A stretch of 64,000 bases of DNA from Gammaproteobacteria bacterium (GCA_002730035.1 PBYU01000011.1:40877-104876); one strand, 5' to 3'; counted from the first letter of the stretch, positions 26,243 to 36,791 are shown. Notes: generated from the sequence alone by a model not told the origin. Made by a program: numbers and translations.

Positions 26243-26953
26243 ATGAGTGAATTAATTGTGGTTCGTCATGGGCAGGCATCTTTCGGTGAAGCTTCCTATG
26301 ACAAATTGAGTGAGCGGGGTATTGAGCAGGTTCGACTCCTGGCACGGCACTGGCAAGACCTGGGCGAGGAGTTTGATTGCATCTATAGTGGTACGCTGCG
26401 GCGACAGCAGGAAACTGCCAATGAATTACTGCCTCTGGTCAAAGGCTGCCCCGATAAACCCCTGCTACATGCCTCGCTGAACGAATACAACAGCAACCCC
26501 CTGTTACAAATCTATCTGCGAGACCACTCGGCCGATGAGGGATTCGATCCTGCCCTGACATGGCCCGTAAATGATCCGCGCCTGTTTCAGCAATTGTTCG
26601 AGGCGGCGACTTCAAGGTGGATACGCAATGAGCTGGAACCCGGTGAGCGGGAGTCGGCGTTCGAGCATTGGTCCAGCTTCAAATCTCGGGTACATGGCGC
26701 ACTGGATGAGATCATGAGCCAGCATTCAAAGCGTAGCCGGGTGTTGATCTCCACATCTGGTGGTGTAATCGCCATGGCATTGCAGAGAGTTCTGAATTTT
26801 TCGGATGAGCATGTGATCGCTACGAACTGGATGGTGCACAATAGTTCGGTAACCCGAATCAAGTACGGAAATGGTAAGATTTCACTGACGCAATTTAACG
26901 GTCTCTCCCATCTGGAAAAGCAAGGGCTGCAACAGATGGTGACGTACCGGTAA
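26243..26953 (+). CDS. Histidine phosphatase family protein
   Basis: A 236-aa phosphoglycerate-mutase-like phosphatase. The phospho-histidine motif VVRHGQAS is at residues 6-13, YSGTLRRQQETA supplies the second arginine, and STSGGVIAMAL is the distal region. The insertion of about 60 residues in the middle is typical of the sub-group found in acyl-CoA operons with APH-type kinases. It lies 27 nt after the PimD-like gene and 17 nt before the kinase gene. Confidence 0.87.
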   Translation: MSELIVVRHGQASFGEASYDKLSERGIEQVRLLARHWQDLGEEFDCIYSGTLRRQQETANELLPLVKGCPDKPLLHASLNEYNSNPLLQIYLRDHSADEGFDPALTWPVNDPRLFQQLFEAATSRWIRNELEPGERESAFEHWSSFKSRVHGALDEIMSQHSKRSRVLISTSGGVIAMALQRVLNFSDEHVIATNWMVHNSSVTRIKYGNGKISLTQFNGLSHLEKQGLQQMVTYR

Positions 26954-26970
26954 CTTCCCAGGAAAATGCT

Positions 26971-28047
26971 TTGGCTGAAAATGCATTAATCGACAAGACA
27001 AGTGCCATCAGAGAAGGCGAAGAGCTGGATCTGGATGCGCTTAAGCAACATCTGGAACCCGTGCTGGGCAACAGGGTAGGCGATATTGAAGTCCGGCAGT
27101 TTCCGGGAGGTCACTCCAACCTGACCTACCTGTTGAGCAGTGGCGATGAGGACTGGGTACTCAGGCGGCCGCCATTTGGTAGTAAGGTCAAGAGTGCCCA
27201 TGATATGTCTCGTGAGTACAGAATTCTGTCGGCACTTAAGACGGTGTATCCCTATGGCCCGGTACCGATTCATTTCTGTGATGATCCGAGTGTAATCGGC
27301 TGTGATTTCTACCTTATGAGTTACATAAAGGGTGTGGTTATACGGCGCGATTACCCGAAAGGTTTGCTGCCTGCAACCCAGATTCGACAACAGCTGTTTA
27401 ATTTCTTCGATGTACTCGGTGAGTTGCACTCGGTCGATCTGCAGCAGGCAGGATTGGATACCTTCGGTAGACCGCAGGGCTATGTGAAGCGCCAGGTGGA
27501 AGGCTGGAGCCGACGCTGGGCTGATGCCGTTACTCCCGACACAGTGAATTGTGATAACACTATTAAGTGGCTGACTGACAACATGCCTGCCGAGAGCGGC
27601 AATGCCCGTGTTATCCATAACGATTATAAGATGGACAACGTAATATTCGATGCAGATGATCCACTTAAAGTCATCGGCGTACTGGATTGGGAAATGTCGA
27701 CGGTAGGAGATCCTTTAATGGATCTTGGTTGCACACTCGGCTACTGGGTGCAAATCGATGACCCGGATTTTTTCCGAGAATCTCGTACCATGCCATCTGA
27801 TATCGAGGGAGCGCCGACGCGCGCCGAGATTATCGAGCGCTTCCAGCAACAGACCGGCCTGTCAGTGGAGAATTTTCCCTTCTATTTCTGCTTCGGCCTG
27901 TTTCGGCTGTGCGTAATCGGACAGCAAATCTACTACCGGTATTATCATGGCCTGACCCGTGACGAGCGCTTCTCCGGTTTTCTCAAGAAGGCACATGTTC
28001 TGCAGCGAATGTGCGAAATGATAATAAGTGGTGAAATACAGAATTGA
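26971..28047 (+). CDS. APH-family phosphotransferase (ACAD10/11 kinase-like)
   Basis: A 358-aa aminoglycoside-phosphotransferase-fold kinase. The nucleotide loop is FPGGHSNLTYLL (about residues 44-55), the catalytic loop VIHNDYKMDNVIFD and the metal motif VLDWEMSTVGDPLMDLG. In animals the related domain in ACAD10/11 phosphorylates 4-hydroxyacyl-CoAs, feeding an acyl-CoA dehydrogenase. The operon here pairs such a kinase with two acyl-CoA dehydrogenases, which suggests the same kind of hydroxyacyl-CoA route. The start is TTG with AGGAAA upstream; no closer in-frame ATG keeps the N-terminus. Confidence 0.86.
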   Translation: MAENALIDKTSAIREGEELDLDALKQHLEPVLGNRVGDIEVRQFPGGHSNLTYLLSSGDEDWVLRRPPFGSKVKSAHDMSREYRILSALKTVYPYGPVPIHFCDDPSVIGCDFYLMSYIKGVVIRRDYPKGLLPATQIRQQLFNFFDVLGELHSVDLQQAGLDTFGRPQGYVKRQVEGWSRRWADAVTPDTVNCDNTIKWLTDNMPAESGNARVIHNDYKMDNVIFDADDPLKVIGVLDWEMSTVGDPLMDLGCTLGYWVQIDDPDFFRESRTMPSDIEGAPTRAEIIERFQQQTGLSVENFPFYFCFGLFRLCVIGQQIYYRYYHGLTRDERFSGFLKKAHVLQRMCEMIISGEIQN

Positions 28048-28070
28048 TCAGCCTATGCAAGGAGCCGACT

Positions 28071-28862
28071 ATGTCGTTACAAATTAGCGAGTTATTTTCA
28101 ATTGCGGGTAAGACTGCCATCGTAACCGGCGGTTCCCGCGGTATTGGCAAGATGATTGCCGAGGGCTATGTTGAAAACGGTGTAAAGACTTATATCACCG
28201 CGCGCAAAGCAGAGGCCTGTCAGCAAACGGCAGAAGAGCTATCTGAAAAGGGAGAGTGTATTGCCTTGCCTGCCGACCTCTCAAGCAAGGCGGGTCGTGA
28301 TGAATTTATCAAGCAGATCAAATCCCGAGAAGACAGGCTCGACATCCTGGTAAACAATGCCGGCGCCGCCTGGGGAGCCCCGTTCGAAGAATATCCCGAT
28401 GAGGGTTACGACAAGGTCATGAACATCAACGTCAAGGCAATTTTCATGTTAACCCGTGACCTGATGCCACTGCTCACCAAGCAGGCGAGTCAGGAAAATC
28501 CCAGTCGGGTAATCAACATAGGTTCAATCGACGGATTGCGGGTTTCAGCCACCGATAACTTCGCCTATGGGGCCAGCAAGGCCGCGGTGCATTTTCTGAC
28601 CAAGAATCTGGCGGTTCGCTTGGCATCGAAAGGACTGACGGTTAATGCCATTGCTCCCGGGCCCTTCGAGAGTCAGATGATGGATTATATGCTGACCAAT
28701 TTTCGGGATCAGATCGAGGCCAGAAATCCCATGGGGCGTATAGGTTGTCCACAGGACATGGCTGGACTGGCGATCTTTCTGGCCTCTGATGCTACCAAAT
28801 ACATGACCGGGCAGGTCATTGCTCTGGATGGTGGCAGTAATCTGGGTTCCAGCAGGGAATAG
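28071..28862 (+). CDS. Short-chain dehydrogenase/reductase
   Basis: A 263-aa SDR with NAD(P) motif TGGSRGIG, NNAG in the fourth strand, and catalytic Ser-Tyr-Lys (INIGS, then YGASK). The C-terminus has GQVIALDGG, typical of FabG/RhlG-like enzymes. An AAGGAG sequence 7 nt before ATG 28071 fixes the start, although the frame is open from a TTG at 28044. It is the last gene of the acyl-CoA operon and may oxidise or reduce a hydroxyacyl intermediate. Confidence 0.88.
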   Translation: MSLQISELFSIAGKTAIVTGGSRGIGKMIAEGYVENGVKTYITARKAEACQQTAEELSEKGECIALPADLSSKAGRDEFIKQIKSREDRLDILVNNAGAAWGAPFEEYPDEGYDKVMNINVKAIFMLTRDLMPLLTKQASQENPSRVINIGSIDGLRVSATDNFAYGASKAAVHFLTKNLAVRLASKGLTVNAIAPGPFESQMMDYMLTNFRDQIEARNPMGRIGCPQDMAGLAIFLASDATKYMTGQVIALDGGSNLGSSRE

Positions 28863-28903
28863 TAGACGCTGGATACTGCCTTAAGTCGTGGAAGTTCGCC
28901 CGA

Positions 28904-28921
28904 ACGGCCTAAAGCCGTTTA
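28904..28921 (+). terminator. Hairpin after the SDR gene
   Basis: AACGGC pairs with GCCGTT around a CTAAA loop at 28904-28920, followed by a short T-run. It lies 42 nt after the SDR stop and is a modest candidate for the operon terminator. Confidence 0.4.
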
Positions 28922-29001
28922 ATTCCAATCGCTTGAGTGGTACTTTTAGCGGTCCAATACAATAACCAGCCCAGGATTCCTGAGTCTTCCGGTGTTTTGC
29001 A

Positions 29002-29664
29002 GTGAGTAGTTCAAAATCTCTAGCCTTGCCGAGGATGGTAATCACTGGCGTGGCCTTCGTTAGTGGCTTCTGCATCATGACCATCGAGATGCTGGGTGCC
29101 CGTATCCTGTCGCCCTATTTCGGTGGCAGCCTGTCGGTATGGGGAAGCATTATTACCATATTCATGCTGGCTCTGGCGATGGGCTACCTTATCGGTGGCA
29201 GGCTCTCGACCCGCAACCCGAATGCCATAACGTTTGCCTTCTTCTTCATCGGAGCGGGGCTATTTTCGTCGCCGGTAATTCTGTTCGCCGATGGCATCAT
29301 GGAACCGATATTTCTGGCGATCGAAGATCCCCGTTATGGCTCCCTATTCGCCGCGATATTTCTATTCTTTATCCCGACCGCCATTCTTGGCATGATCTCA
29401 CCCTATTCGATACGCCTGATGGTCGATAGCCATGAACATAGTGGTCATATGGCGGGGCTGCTGTTCTTCATCTCAACACTTGGCAGCGCGGCGGGAACTC
29501 TGAGCACGAGCTTCTACTTTGTGTTGTGGTTCGAAGTGAACCAGATCCTGTGGGGAGCCATTGGCGCGTTGATCACAGCTGGCTGTGCTATCCTGATTAC
29601 CCATTACCTGAAATCCACCCAAGAAGTGAAACAGAGCCGACCTTATGAAAAGAAACAGGCCTAG
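29002..29664 (+). CDS. Membrane half of a split fused-spermidine-synthase system
   Basis: A 220-aa protein with about six hydrophobic helices. The sequence MLGARILSPYFGGSLSVWGSI and the following ALAMGYLIGGRL are the hallmark of the membrane N-terminal half of fused spermidine-synthase-like proteins. The GTG start lacks a strong ribosome site. It overlaps the next gene, which encodes the aminopropyltransferase-like half, by 20 nt. Together they equal one fused protein, so they probably act as a complex. Confidence 0.82.
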   Translation: MSSSKSLALPRMVITGVAFVSGFCIMTIEMLGARILSPYFGGSLSVWGSIITIFMLALAMGYLIGGRLSTRNPNAITFAFFFIGAGLFSSPVILFADGIMEPIFLAIEDPRYGSLFAAIFLFFIPTAILGMISPYSIRLMVDSHEHSGHMAGLLFFISTLGSAAGTLSTSFYFVLWFEVNQILWGAIGALITAGCAILITHYLKSTQEVKQSRPYEKKQA

Positions 29665-30556
29665 CAGAAACATTGCATTGAAGTGGCTGCCCGCACTGTT
29701 GGTTGTGCTGCTGGGTTTCCCTGTTGCAGCGGAGACCATTCACGAGGAACGTTCCAAATACCGGGATATCACTGTTACTCAAGTTCGAGATCGACGCTGC
29801 CTGCTGTTCAACGTACACCGCGGCGATCGCAATCAGACCTGCATTTCGATGGATGATCGTTATCGCCTGGTGTTCGATTATACTCGCATGACATTTGCCG
29901 GTTTATTACTAAAACCCGACCCGAAGCGGATCCTGATTATCGGCCTGGGGGGAGGCACACTACCATTAACTTTTGCCGATCTATTGCCCGATGCCACTAT
30001 CGATGTGGTCGAGATAGACGAGGCGGTAGTAAATGTTGCCGAGGAATTTTTCTTCTTCAGTGAAACCGACAATTTGAAAGTAACGGTGGAGGACGGGCGT
30101 CCTTTTATCAAGCGTGTCGGCATCAGGGGCGAGAGCTACGACTATATCGTGTTGGATGCTTTCAGCGGTGACTATATACCCGAACACATGTTGACCAGGG
30201 AGTTTCTCGAAGAAGTTAAACGTATAATGAGCCCCGATGCCGTACTGGTAGCCAATACATTTTCAACCAGCCGACTTTATGATCATGAATCGGTGACCTA
30301 TCAGAGAGTGTTTAACGAGTTTTTCAATTTTAAGTTGCCGACTTCGGGTAACCGCATGATCATCACGCAACTGGACCCCTTGCCGCCACGGGGTCGATTA
30401 GTCACTGAGGCGCAGAAAATTGCCGAAGGACTAGAGAAATACGGAGTACCACTATTAGAGTACCCACGTCGATTATCGACCCGAGTGGATTGGGACATGA
30501 GCCGACGTATTCTGACGGATCAATATTCACCTGGAAATCTATTAAGAGATAACTAA
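29645..30556 (+). CDS. Spermidine-synthase-like protein with N-terminal export or anchor sequence
   Basis: A 303-aa protein of the polyamine aminopropyltransferase fold. Landmarks are ILIIGLGGGTLPLTFAD (cofactor loop), DVVEIDEAVV (acidic residue of strand 2) and LDAFSGDYIPEHMLT. The DAF.G..IP.H signature is that of fused-type proteins rather than SpeE, so true spermidine synthesis is not certain. Residues 13-30 (KWLPALLVVLLGFPVAAE) are a signal peptide or membrane anchor, which would place the enzyme domain outside the cytoplasm. It overlaps the membrane partner gene by 20 nt. Confidence 0.78.
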   Translation: MKRNRPSRNIALKWLPALLVVLLGFPVAAETIHEERSKYRDITVTQVRDRRCLLFNVHRGDRNQTCISMDDRYRLVFDYTRMTFAGLLLKPDPKRILIIGLGGGTLPLTFADLLPDATIDVVEIDEAVVNVAEEFFFFSETDNLKVTVEDGRPFIKRVGIRGESYDYIVLDAFSGDYIPEHMLTREFLEEVKRIMSPDAVLVANTFSTSRLYDHESVTYQRVFNEFFNFKLPTSGNRMIITQLDPLPPRGRLVTEAQKIAEGLEKYGVPLLEYPRRLSTRVDWDMSRRILTDQYSPGNLLRDN

Positions 30557-30601
30557 CGGATTCAGTCCTGCAATTGCAGGCTAAAGAATCAGGAGAAAAA
30601 C

Positions 30602-31450
30602 ATGAGACTTATTAAAAGCTACTTAGCACTGATCGTTGGCTTCACAATCTGTGCTTCCAGTTATGCGGATGTCGAAATCAAGGCCGATGTTGTTTACGGC
30701 CACAAAGATGGCATGGCACTGGTATACGACGTACTGCAACCAGAGAATGCCAATGGTGCTGCCGTTGTGTTCATGGTTAGCGGCGGCTGGTTCTCGCGTT
30801 GGGCGCCGCCGGAAAATCGGGTACAGCAATTCGGCCATTTCCTGGATGCCGGTTTTACAGTCATACCAGTTCATCACGGCAGTGCGCCTCGTTATCACGT
30901 GCCCGATGCCTTCACAGATGTCAGTCGTGCTATCCGTCATATCAAGTTGCATGCAGAAAATCACGGTATCGATGCCGACCGGATCGGCGTAACTGGAGGC
31001 AGTGCGGGGGGACATCTGTCGCTGATGTTGGGTCTGGCAGCGGACGCCGGGGATTCGAGCGCCCGTGATGAGGTGATGCGGCAGGGTAATTCGGTAGCGG
31101 CAGTGGTAGCCTATTTTCCACCGGTGGATCTGAGAGAGATTACCGGTCCAAATGATCGATTTCCAGCGTTGAATTTCTCCAATGAAAAAGCGGCTGCGAT
31201 TTCACCGATTCTGCATGCCGACGCTGAAGATCCACCCACCTTGCTGATTCATGGAGATGCGGATGATCTGGTGAATATCAGTGCATCCCAGATAATGCAG
31301 GCAGAGTTTCAGAAGCAGAATGTGGTGTCTGAATTTATCACCATCCCCGGGGCGGGACATGGTTTTCGAGGAGACGATGCCGTGTTGGCCAATAACGCCA
31401 GTGTGGCATGGTTTCAGAAGCATCTACTTGAAGGAAGTTTTGCGGACTAA
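30602..31450 (+). CDS. Exported alpha/beta hydrolase
   Basis: A 282-aa hydrolase with a signal peptide (to SSYAD). The nucleophile elbow is GGSAGG, the acid lies in HGDADDLV and the histidine in GAGHGF, giving a complete Ser-Asp-His triad. The VSGGW near residue 60 replaces the classical HGG oxyanion loop of the esterase/lipase group. AGGAG sits 5-6 nt before the ATG. A 14-bp palindrome (CCTGCAA and complement) lies at 30567-30580 between this gene and the spermidine-synthase-like gene. Confidence 0.83.
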   Translation: MRLIKSYLALIVGFTICASSYADVEIKADVVYGHKDGMALVYDVLQPENANGAAVVFMVSGGWFSRWAPPENRVQQFGHFLDAGFTVIPVHHGSAPRYHVPDAFTDVSRAIRHIKLHAENHGIDADRIGVTGGSAGGHLSLMLGLAADAGDSSARDEVMRQGNSVAAVVAYFPPVDLREITGPNDRFPALNFSNEKAAAISPILHADAEDPPTLLIHGDADDLVNISASQIMQAEFQKQNVVSEFITIPGAGHGFRGDDAVLANNASVAWFQKHLLEGSFAD

Positions 31451-31464
31451 TGTGCAGAGGGTCC

Positions 31465-33495
<2,031 letters not shown>

Positions 33496-33520
33496 TCAGG
33501 GTGTGCCAGATAGACGCGCC

Positions 33521-34327
33521 CTAATCTACTCCGATGATTTTACGCAGGGTGTCTATATTCAGCAGTTCTATTTCGCGATTGTTGACTTCAATGAGTCCCT
33601 TGCGCTGTAGAGCAGTGAAGATACGGCTCACCGTCTCAACAGTCAGGCCGAGGTATTCACCTATATCGCTGCGGGTCATCGGTAGCAGAAATCGAGAAGG
33701 AGACAGAGATACACGGGCGTATCGGCTCGACAAGCCGAGCAGAAATGAGGCCGTGCGTTCTTCTGCTGTGTAACTACTTAGCAGGGTATGGATTTGTTGA
33801 TCTTTGGCGATTTCGTTACCCATGATGGCAAAGAAATGGTGTTGCAGGTTAGGTAATTGGTGGCTCAGTTTCTCCAATTGCGAAAAAGGGATTTCACAGA
33901 TGGAAGAGTGTTCCAGTGCCTGGGTTGAATTTGCATAGTGCTTACTGGCAATGCCATCCATGCCAATAATTTCTCCTGGCAGAAAAAATCCAGTAACCCG
34001 GCCCTGGCCGGTATCGCTGAGTACATAGGATTTAAAACTGCCGGAGCGAACTGCGTAAACTGACTTGAATTCATCACTTTGCCGATAGAGGTGATCGCCT
34101 TTCTTATAGGGACGATTACGTTCGACGATTTCATCGAGCTGATGAATTTCGGTTTTGTTCAGAGCTATCGGCAGACACAATTCATTTAGCCGGCAACTCG
34201 CACAGGAAATATTTGGATTGTGAGGACAAAGCGTGCGCGCTGAAGCCGAGGCTGCAGGAGAATGCTGAATTGCAATGTTCTCCTCATTTCCTTTAGTACG
34301 GCTACTTGTCACGTCGGCTGGGCTCAT
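33521..34327 (-). CDS. fnr: Fnr/Anr oxygen-sensing transcriptional regulator
   Basis: A 268-aa Crp/Fnr-family regulator. Three N-terminal cysteines with the Fnr spacing C-x2-C-x5-C (42, 45, 51) and a fourth at 144 (SSICEIPF) would bind the oxygen-labile 4Fe-4S cluster. The recognition helix reads TVETVSRIF, with the Glu-Ser-Arg residues that read TTGAT half-sites. The N-terminal extension of about 20 residues before the usual start is somewhat long; GGAGT sits just ahead of ATG 34327. uspE is divergent from it, the same neighbourhood as fnr-uspE in E. coli. Fnr-type sites occur in front of three nearby genes. Confidence 0.94.
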   Translation of the reverse strand: MSPADVTSSRTKGNEENIAIQHSPAASASARTLCPHNPNISCASCRLNELCLPIALNKTEIHQLDEIVERNRPYKKGDHLYRQSDEFKSVYAVRSGSFKSYVLSDTGQGRVTGFFLPGEIIGMDGIASKHYANSTQALEHSSICEIPFSQLEKLSHQLPNLQHHFFAIMGNEIAKDQQIHTLLSSYTAEERTASFLLGLSSRYARVSLSPSRFLLPMTRSDIGEYLGLTVETVSRIFTALQRKGLIEVNNREIELLNIDTLRKIIGVD

Positions 34328-34506
34328 GCAGGACTCCTTCTAGACATCGCGCTAGTTTGCCATTATTCGCTGCCGCATACAATTTCAGAGCCTGCTAGAC
34401 GGAAACAAATTGTTACATCAAAAATCGTGCATTAAGCCTGTTGTGGGTCAAAAGGTGCGGATTTAGAGGGCTTAAAGCGAAAATGCCTGGTTATGGGAGC
34501 AGAATA

Positions 34507-34548
34507 TTGATTTAGATTAATTCGCAATTTTGCCAGTAAATTTACAAT
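34507..34548 (+). promoter_or_regulatory. Fnr-type site and class II -10 box of uspE
   Basis: TTGAT-TTAG-ATTAA at 34507-34520 matches the Fnr consensus (TTGAT-N4-ATCAA) except for one base. Exactly 22 nt further is TACAAT (34543-34548), a 5/6 match to the -10 box. This places the site at -41.5 from a start near 34555, the standard class II activating position. The uspE start codon follows 32 nt later. Confidence 0.7.
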
Positions 34549-34586
34549 TCACGACACTGGGTAAATACTTTGAGGAATTCTTACGC

Positions 34587-35495
34587 GTGTTAGAGCTTAG
34601 CAGGATACTGGTCATTATCGAACCGGATGCCGATGAACAGCCAGCTTTGGAAAAGGCCAGGCAGCTCGCCAAGTATGCTGATTCTGAAATAGAGCTGATA
34701 ATAGCCGATTGCAGTACCTATCTGGAAGATGGCTATTACTTCGATCCCATTCAGGCTCAGAAGCTTCGCTACGAGCACGGTGATCAGCGGATCAAGGAAT
34801 TGAATGAACTGGCGAAACCCTTGCGTAGTCAGGGGTTGGAGGTGTCGGTTTCAACGGCTTGGGGCAATCCGCCCTACGGGGAAATTGTCGCACGCATAAA
34901 TGACACCAAGCCATCTCTGGTAATCAAGAGTACTCGCCATCACAGTAAAGTTTCCAGGATGTTGCTGTCCAACGATGACTGGGAATTGGTGCGCTATTGT
35001 CCTGCCCCTCTGCTGCTGGTAAAGAGTCAGCTGTGGGGATCTAAGCCGGTTTTCATTGCATCCGTCGATCCCGATCATGTACACGACAAACCTGCCGCTC
35101 TGGATAATAAGATCGTGAGTAGTGCGATCGCTTTAGCTGCCATTTCTGCAGGTGACGTACACCTGATCCATTCGGCCTGGGTACCACCACTTTCCGGTGT
35201 TTATCCATTAGCGGCTGATGCTGAGAAGGAAGACGAGAAACTCACCAAGTTGATCAAGACGCACCGTGTGCTTAAATCCAATTGTCACTGGACCAATCAA
35301 GATATCGTACATGCACTTCCTGATCTGGCTGTTGAATTGAAAGCCAGCTGCGTGGTGATGGGAGCGGTATCACGATCAAGATTCGACCGTATTCTGATCG
35401 GCAATACTGCAGAGAAAGTGTTGGATCGCCTCGAATGCGACGTACTGGTCATTAAACCTGATCAGATGCCTGCACTTAGCAAAATTCTGCTATAA
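34587..35495 (+). CDS. uspE: UspE-type tandem universal stress protein
   Basis: A 302-aa protein with two universal-stress-protein domains, the UspE arrangement. The first domain begins ILVIIEPDADEQ and includes VIKSTRHHSK and the PLLLVKSQLW hinge. The second begins FIASVDPDHVHDKPAALD and ends GAVSRSRFDRILIGNTAEKVLDRLECDVLVIKP, carrying the Usp nucleotide-loop-like pattern. The frame is open from 34530, but GTG 34587 aligns with the starts of the two paralogues at 36792 and 39536 and has GAGGAA upstream. UspE supports survival under respiratory and oxidative stress in E. coli. Confidence 0.9.
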   Translation: MLELSRILVIIEPDADEQPALEKARQLAKYADSEIELIIADCSTYLEDGYYFDPIQAQKLRYEHGDQRIKELNELAKPLRSQGLEVSVSTAWGNPPYGEIVARINDTKPSLVIKSTRHHSKVSRMLLSNDDWELVRYCPAPLLLVKSQLWGSKPVFIASVDPDHVHDKPAALDNKIVSSAIALAAISAGDVHLIHSAWVPPLSGVYPLAADAEKEDEKLTKLIKTHRVLKSNCHWTNQDIVHALPDLAVELKASCVVMGAVSRSRFDRILIGNTAEKVLDRLECDVLVIKPDQMPALSKILL

Positions 35496-35529
35496 AAGAG
35501 CGTCAGCCGTAAAAAGAGATTCAGCCGTG

Positions 35530-35550
35530 AAGAGTCCCAAATAGACTCTT
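35530..35550. terminator. Hairpin between convergent usp genes
   Basis: AAGAGTC (35530-35536) pairs with GACTCTT (35544-35550) over a 7-nt loop. There is no strong T-run on either strand. It lies between the ends of uspE and the convergent single-domain usp gene, so it may serve both. Confidence 0.4.
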
Positions 35551-35556
35551 GCTTAT

Positions 35557-35991
35557 CTAATTTTCTTGACCTACGTGCACTGTGAGAACATCACAGGTGG
35601 CGCCATGTAGCACTTTAATGACGGTAGAACCGAGTAGAATTTTCCAGCCTGAATGTCCGTGGCTACCCATCACAATCGCATCGGCACCAATTTCACTGGC
35701 CAGATTGCGAACTTCAGGGGCAGGTGCGCCGAGCAGGGTATGAGCATTGCCGCTCTTCACACCAATATCATTGCCAATCTTTTCCAGCCTCTGTTCAGCA
35801 AAATTTATCGCTTCCTGCTGTAGTTCACTGATGTTTACGGCGTAGATATCCATACTGTAGGCAGCGGCGACTGGTTCGACTACGTGCACTAGGTGTAGTT
35901 TGCTGGCATCGCCGGCCATCCGCACGGCGGTATCTATCACTTTCTGTGAATCATTGGAAAGATCAATAGCAACGAGTATCGTGTTGTACAT
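35557..35991 (-). CDS. Single-domain universal stress protein
   Basis: A 144-aa UspA-family protein. It begins MYNTILVAIDLSND and contains the ATP-binding pattern G-2x-G-9x-G(S/T) in GSHGHSGWKILLGST. This makes it a probable ATP-binding Usp, unlike the UspE-type proteins nearby. A TTGAC-N4-GTCAA palindrome upstream lies in the exact class II position for Fnr control. Confidence 0.92.
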   Translation of the reverse strand: MYNTILVAIDLSNDSQKVIDTAVRMAGDASKLHLVHVVEPVAAAYSMDIYAVNISELQQEAINFAEQRLEKIGNDIGVKSGNAHTLLGAPAPEVRNLASEIGADAIVMGSHGHSGWKILLGSTVIKVLHGATCDVLTVHVGQEN

Positions 35992-36050
35992 AGGAAGTAC
36001 CTCCTCTTTTACAGGTGTAGGTTGCAGGCGCAGTGTTACTGCTTATCATC

Positions 36051-36092
36051 ATTAAACCTGTAATCGTCGAATAGCTGATTGACTCATGTCAA
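36051..36092 (-). promoter_or_regulatory. Fnr-type site and class II -10 box of the single-domain usp gene
   Basis: A perfect palindrome TTGAC-TCAT-GTCAA lies at 36079-36092. Reading the minus strand, the -10 hexamer TTTAAT (36056-36051, 5/6 match) begins exactly 22 nt beyond it. The predicted transcription start near 36044 is 53 nt before the start codon. The arrangement matches class II Fnr activation. Confidence 0.68.
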
Positions 36093-36267
36093 GGGCAATC
36101 TTGTATAGTCTGAAAAACTAATTCAGAGATCGGGGGAAACAGCCAGGCAATAGCTTTCTCCGGGGTAAAACGGCGATTTCCCATCGAGAAACCTTTCTGT
36201 GCTTGGTGTTAAGAGCTTGAAACTGTGCGTGGGGGTAGTGTTTATCTACAAACAGGCTCATTCAGAC

Positions 36268-36321
36268 TTGACTTGAGTCAACATGCATTATTCCAAGCCA
36301 ACGTACATTTGACTATGTCAA
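36268..36321 (+). promoter_or_regulatory. Fnr-type site, -10 box and extra palindrome before the DksA-like gene
   Basis: A second perfect palindrome, TTGAC-TTGA-GTCAA, lies at 36268-36281. The hexamer TACATT (36304-36309, 4/6 match) follows after exactly 22 nt. A third related palindrome with a 3-nt spacer, TTGAC-TAT-GTCAA, sits at 36309-36321 over the predicted transcription start and could bind a repressor or a second dimer. The rest of the 358-nt gap (35992-36349) shows no gene. Confidence 0.6.
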
Positions 36322-36349
36322 TACAATGACTATTTTAGTGAGGCCAGAT

Positions 36350-36673
36350 ATGGAGAGCGACAAAATAAAGATCAATTTACTCGAGCGTAAAGCCGAGTTG
36401 GAATCGCGGGTGGAGCGGACTCACAGACATACTTTCCACAGGGATGAGCCGGTGAGCGCCAATTTTAATGAGCAGGTAAAACAGACTGAGAACGATGAGT
36501 TGGTAAGGGCGCTTGAGGCCGAAGCTAAAGAAGAGATTGCTCAAATCAATAAGGCCTTGCACCGCATTGAGGTAGACGTCTACGAACAGTGTGCACATTG
36601 TGGAGGAGAAATCGGGGTGCAACGATTGCAAGCCATTCCATACGCGGACAGCTGTATCGAATGTGCCGAATAG
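36350..36673 (+). CDS. DksA/TraR-family zinc-finger protein
   Basis: A 107-aa protein with an N-terminal helical pair (residues 1-70) and a C-terminal C4 zinc finger: CAHCG and, 17 residues later, CIEC. The layout is that of DksA/TraR-type RNA polymerase secondary-channel factors, but it is shorter than DksA (about 150 aa). The DxxDxA-like acidic tip of DksA is not clear to me. ATG 36350 is preferred to ATG 36326 because GAGG lies 6 nt before it and the predicted transcript starts near 36316. The Fnr-type site upstream suggests induction at low oxygen. Confidence 0.82.
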   Translation: MESDKIKINLLERKAELESRVERTHRHTFHRDEPVSANFNEQVKQTENDELVRALEAEAKEEIAQINKALHRIEVDVYEQCAHCGGEIGVQRLQAIPYADSCIECAE

Positions 36674-36791
36674 CGGCTGACCTCAAAAGCTTGGAAATGT
36701 CGATATTGATGCGCTGCCAATGACTTGCCATAATGCGAGTTCGTTGATCCGGGCTGGAATTATCGTAATGAAGGGACGAGGTACTACGTAG

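Noticed and set aside
30567..30580. Palindrome CCTGCAA/TTGCAGG as a terminator
   Set aside because: There is no T-run after it and the next gene starts only 21 nt later, so it is only noted as a palindrome.
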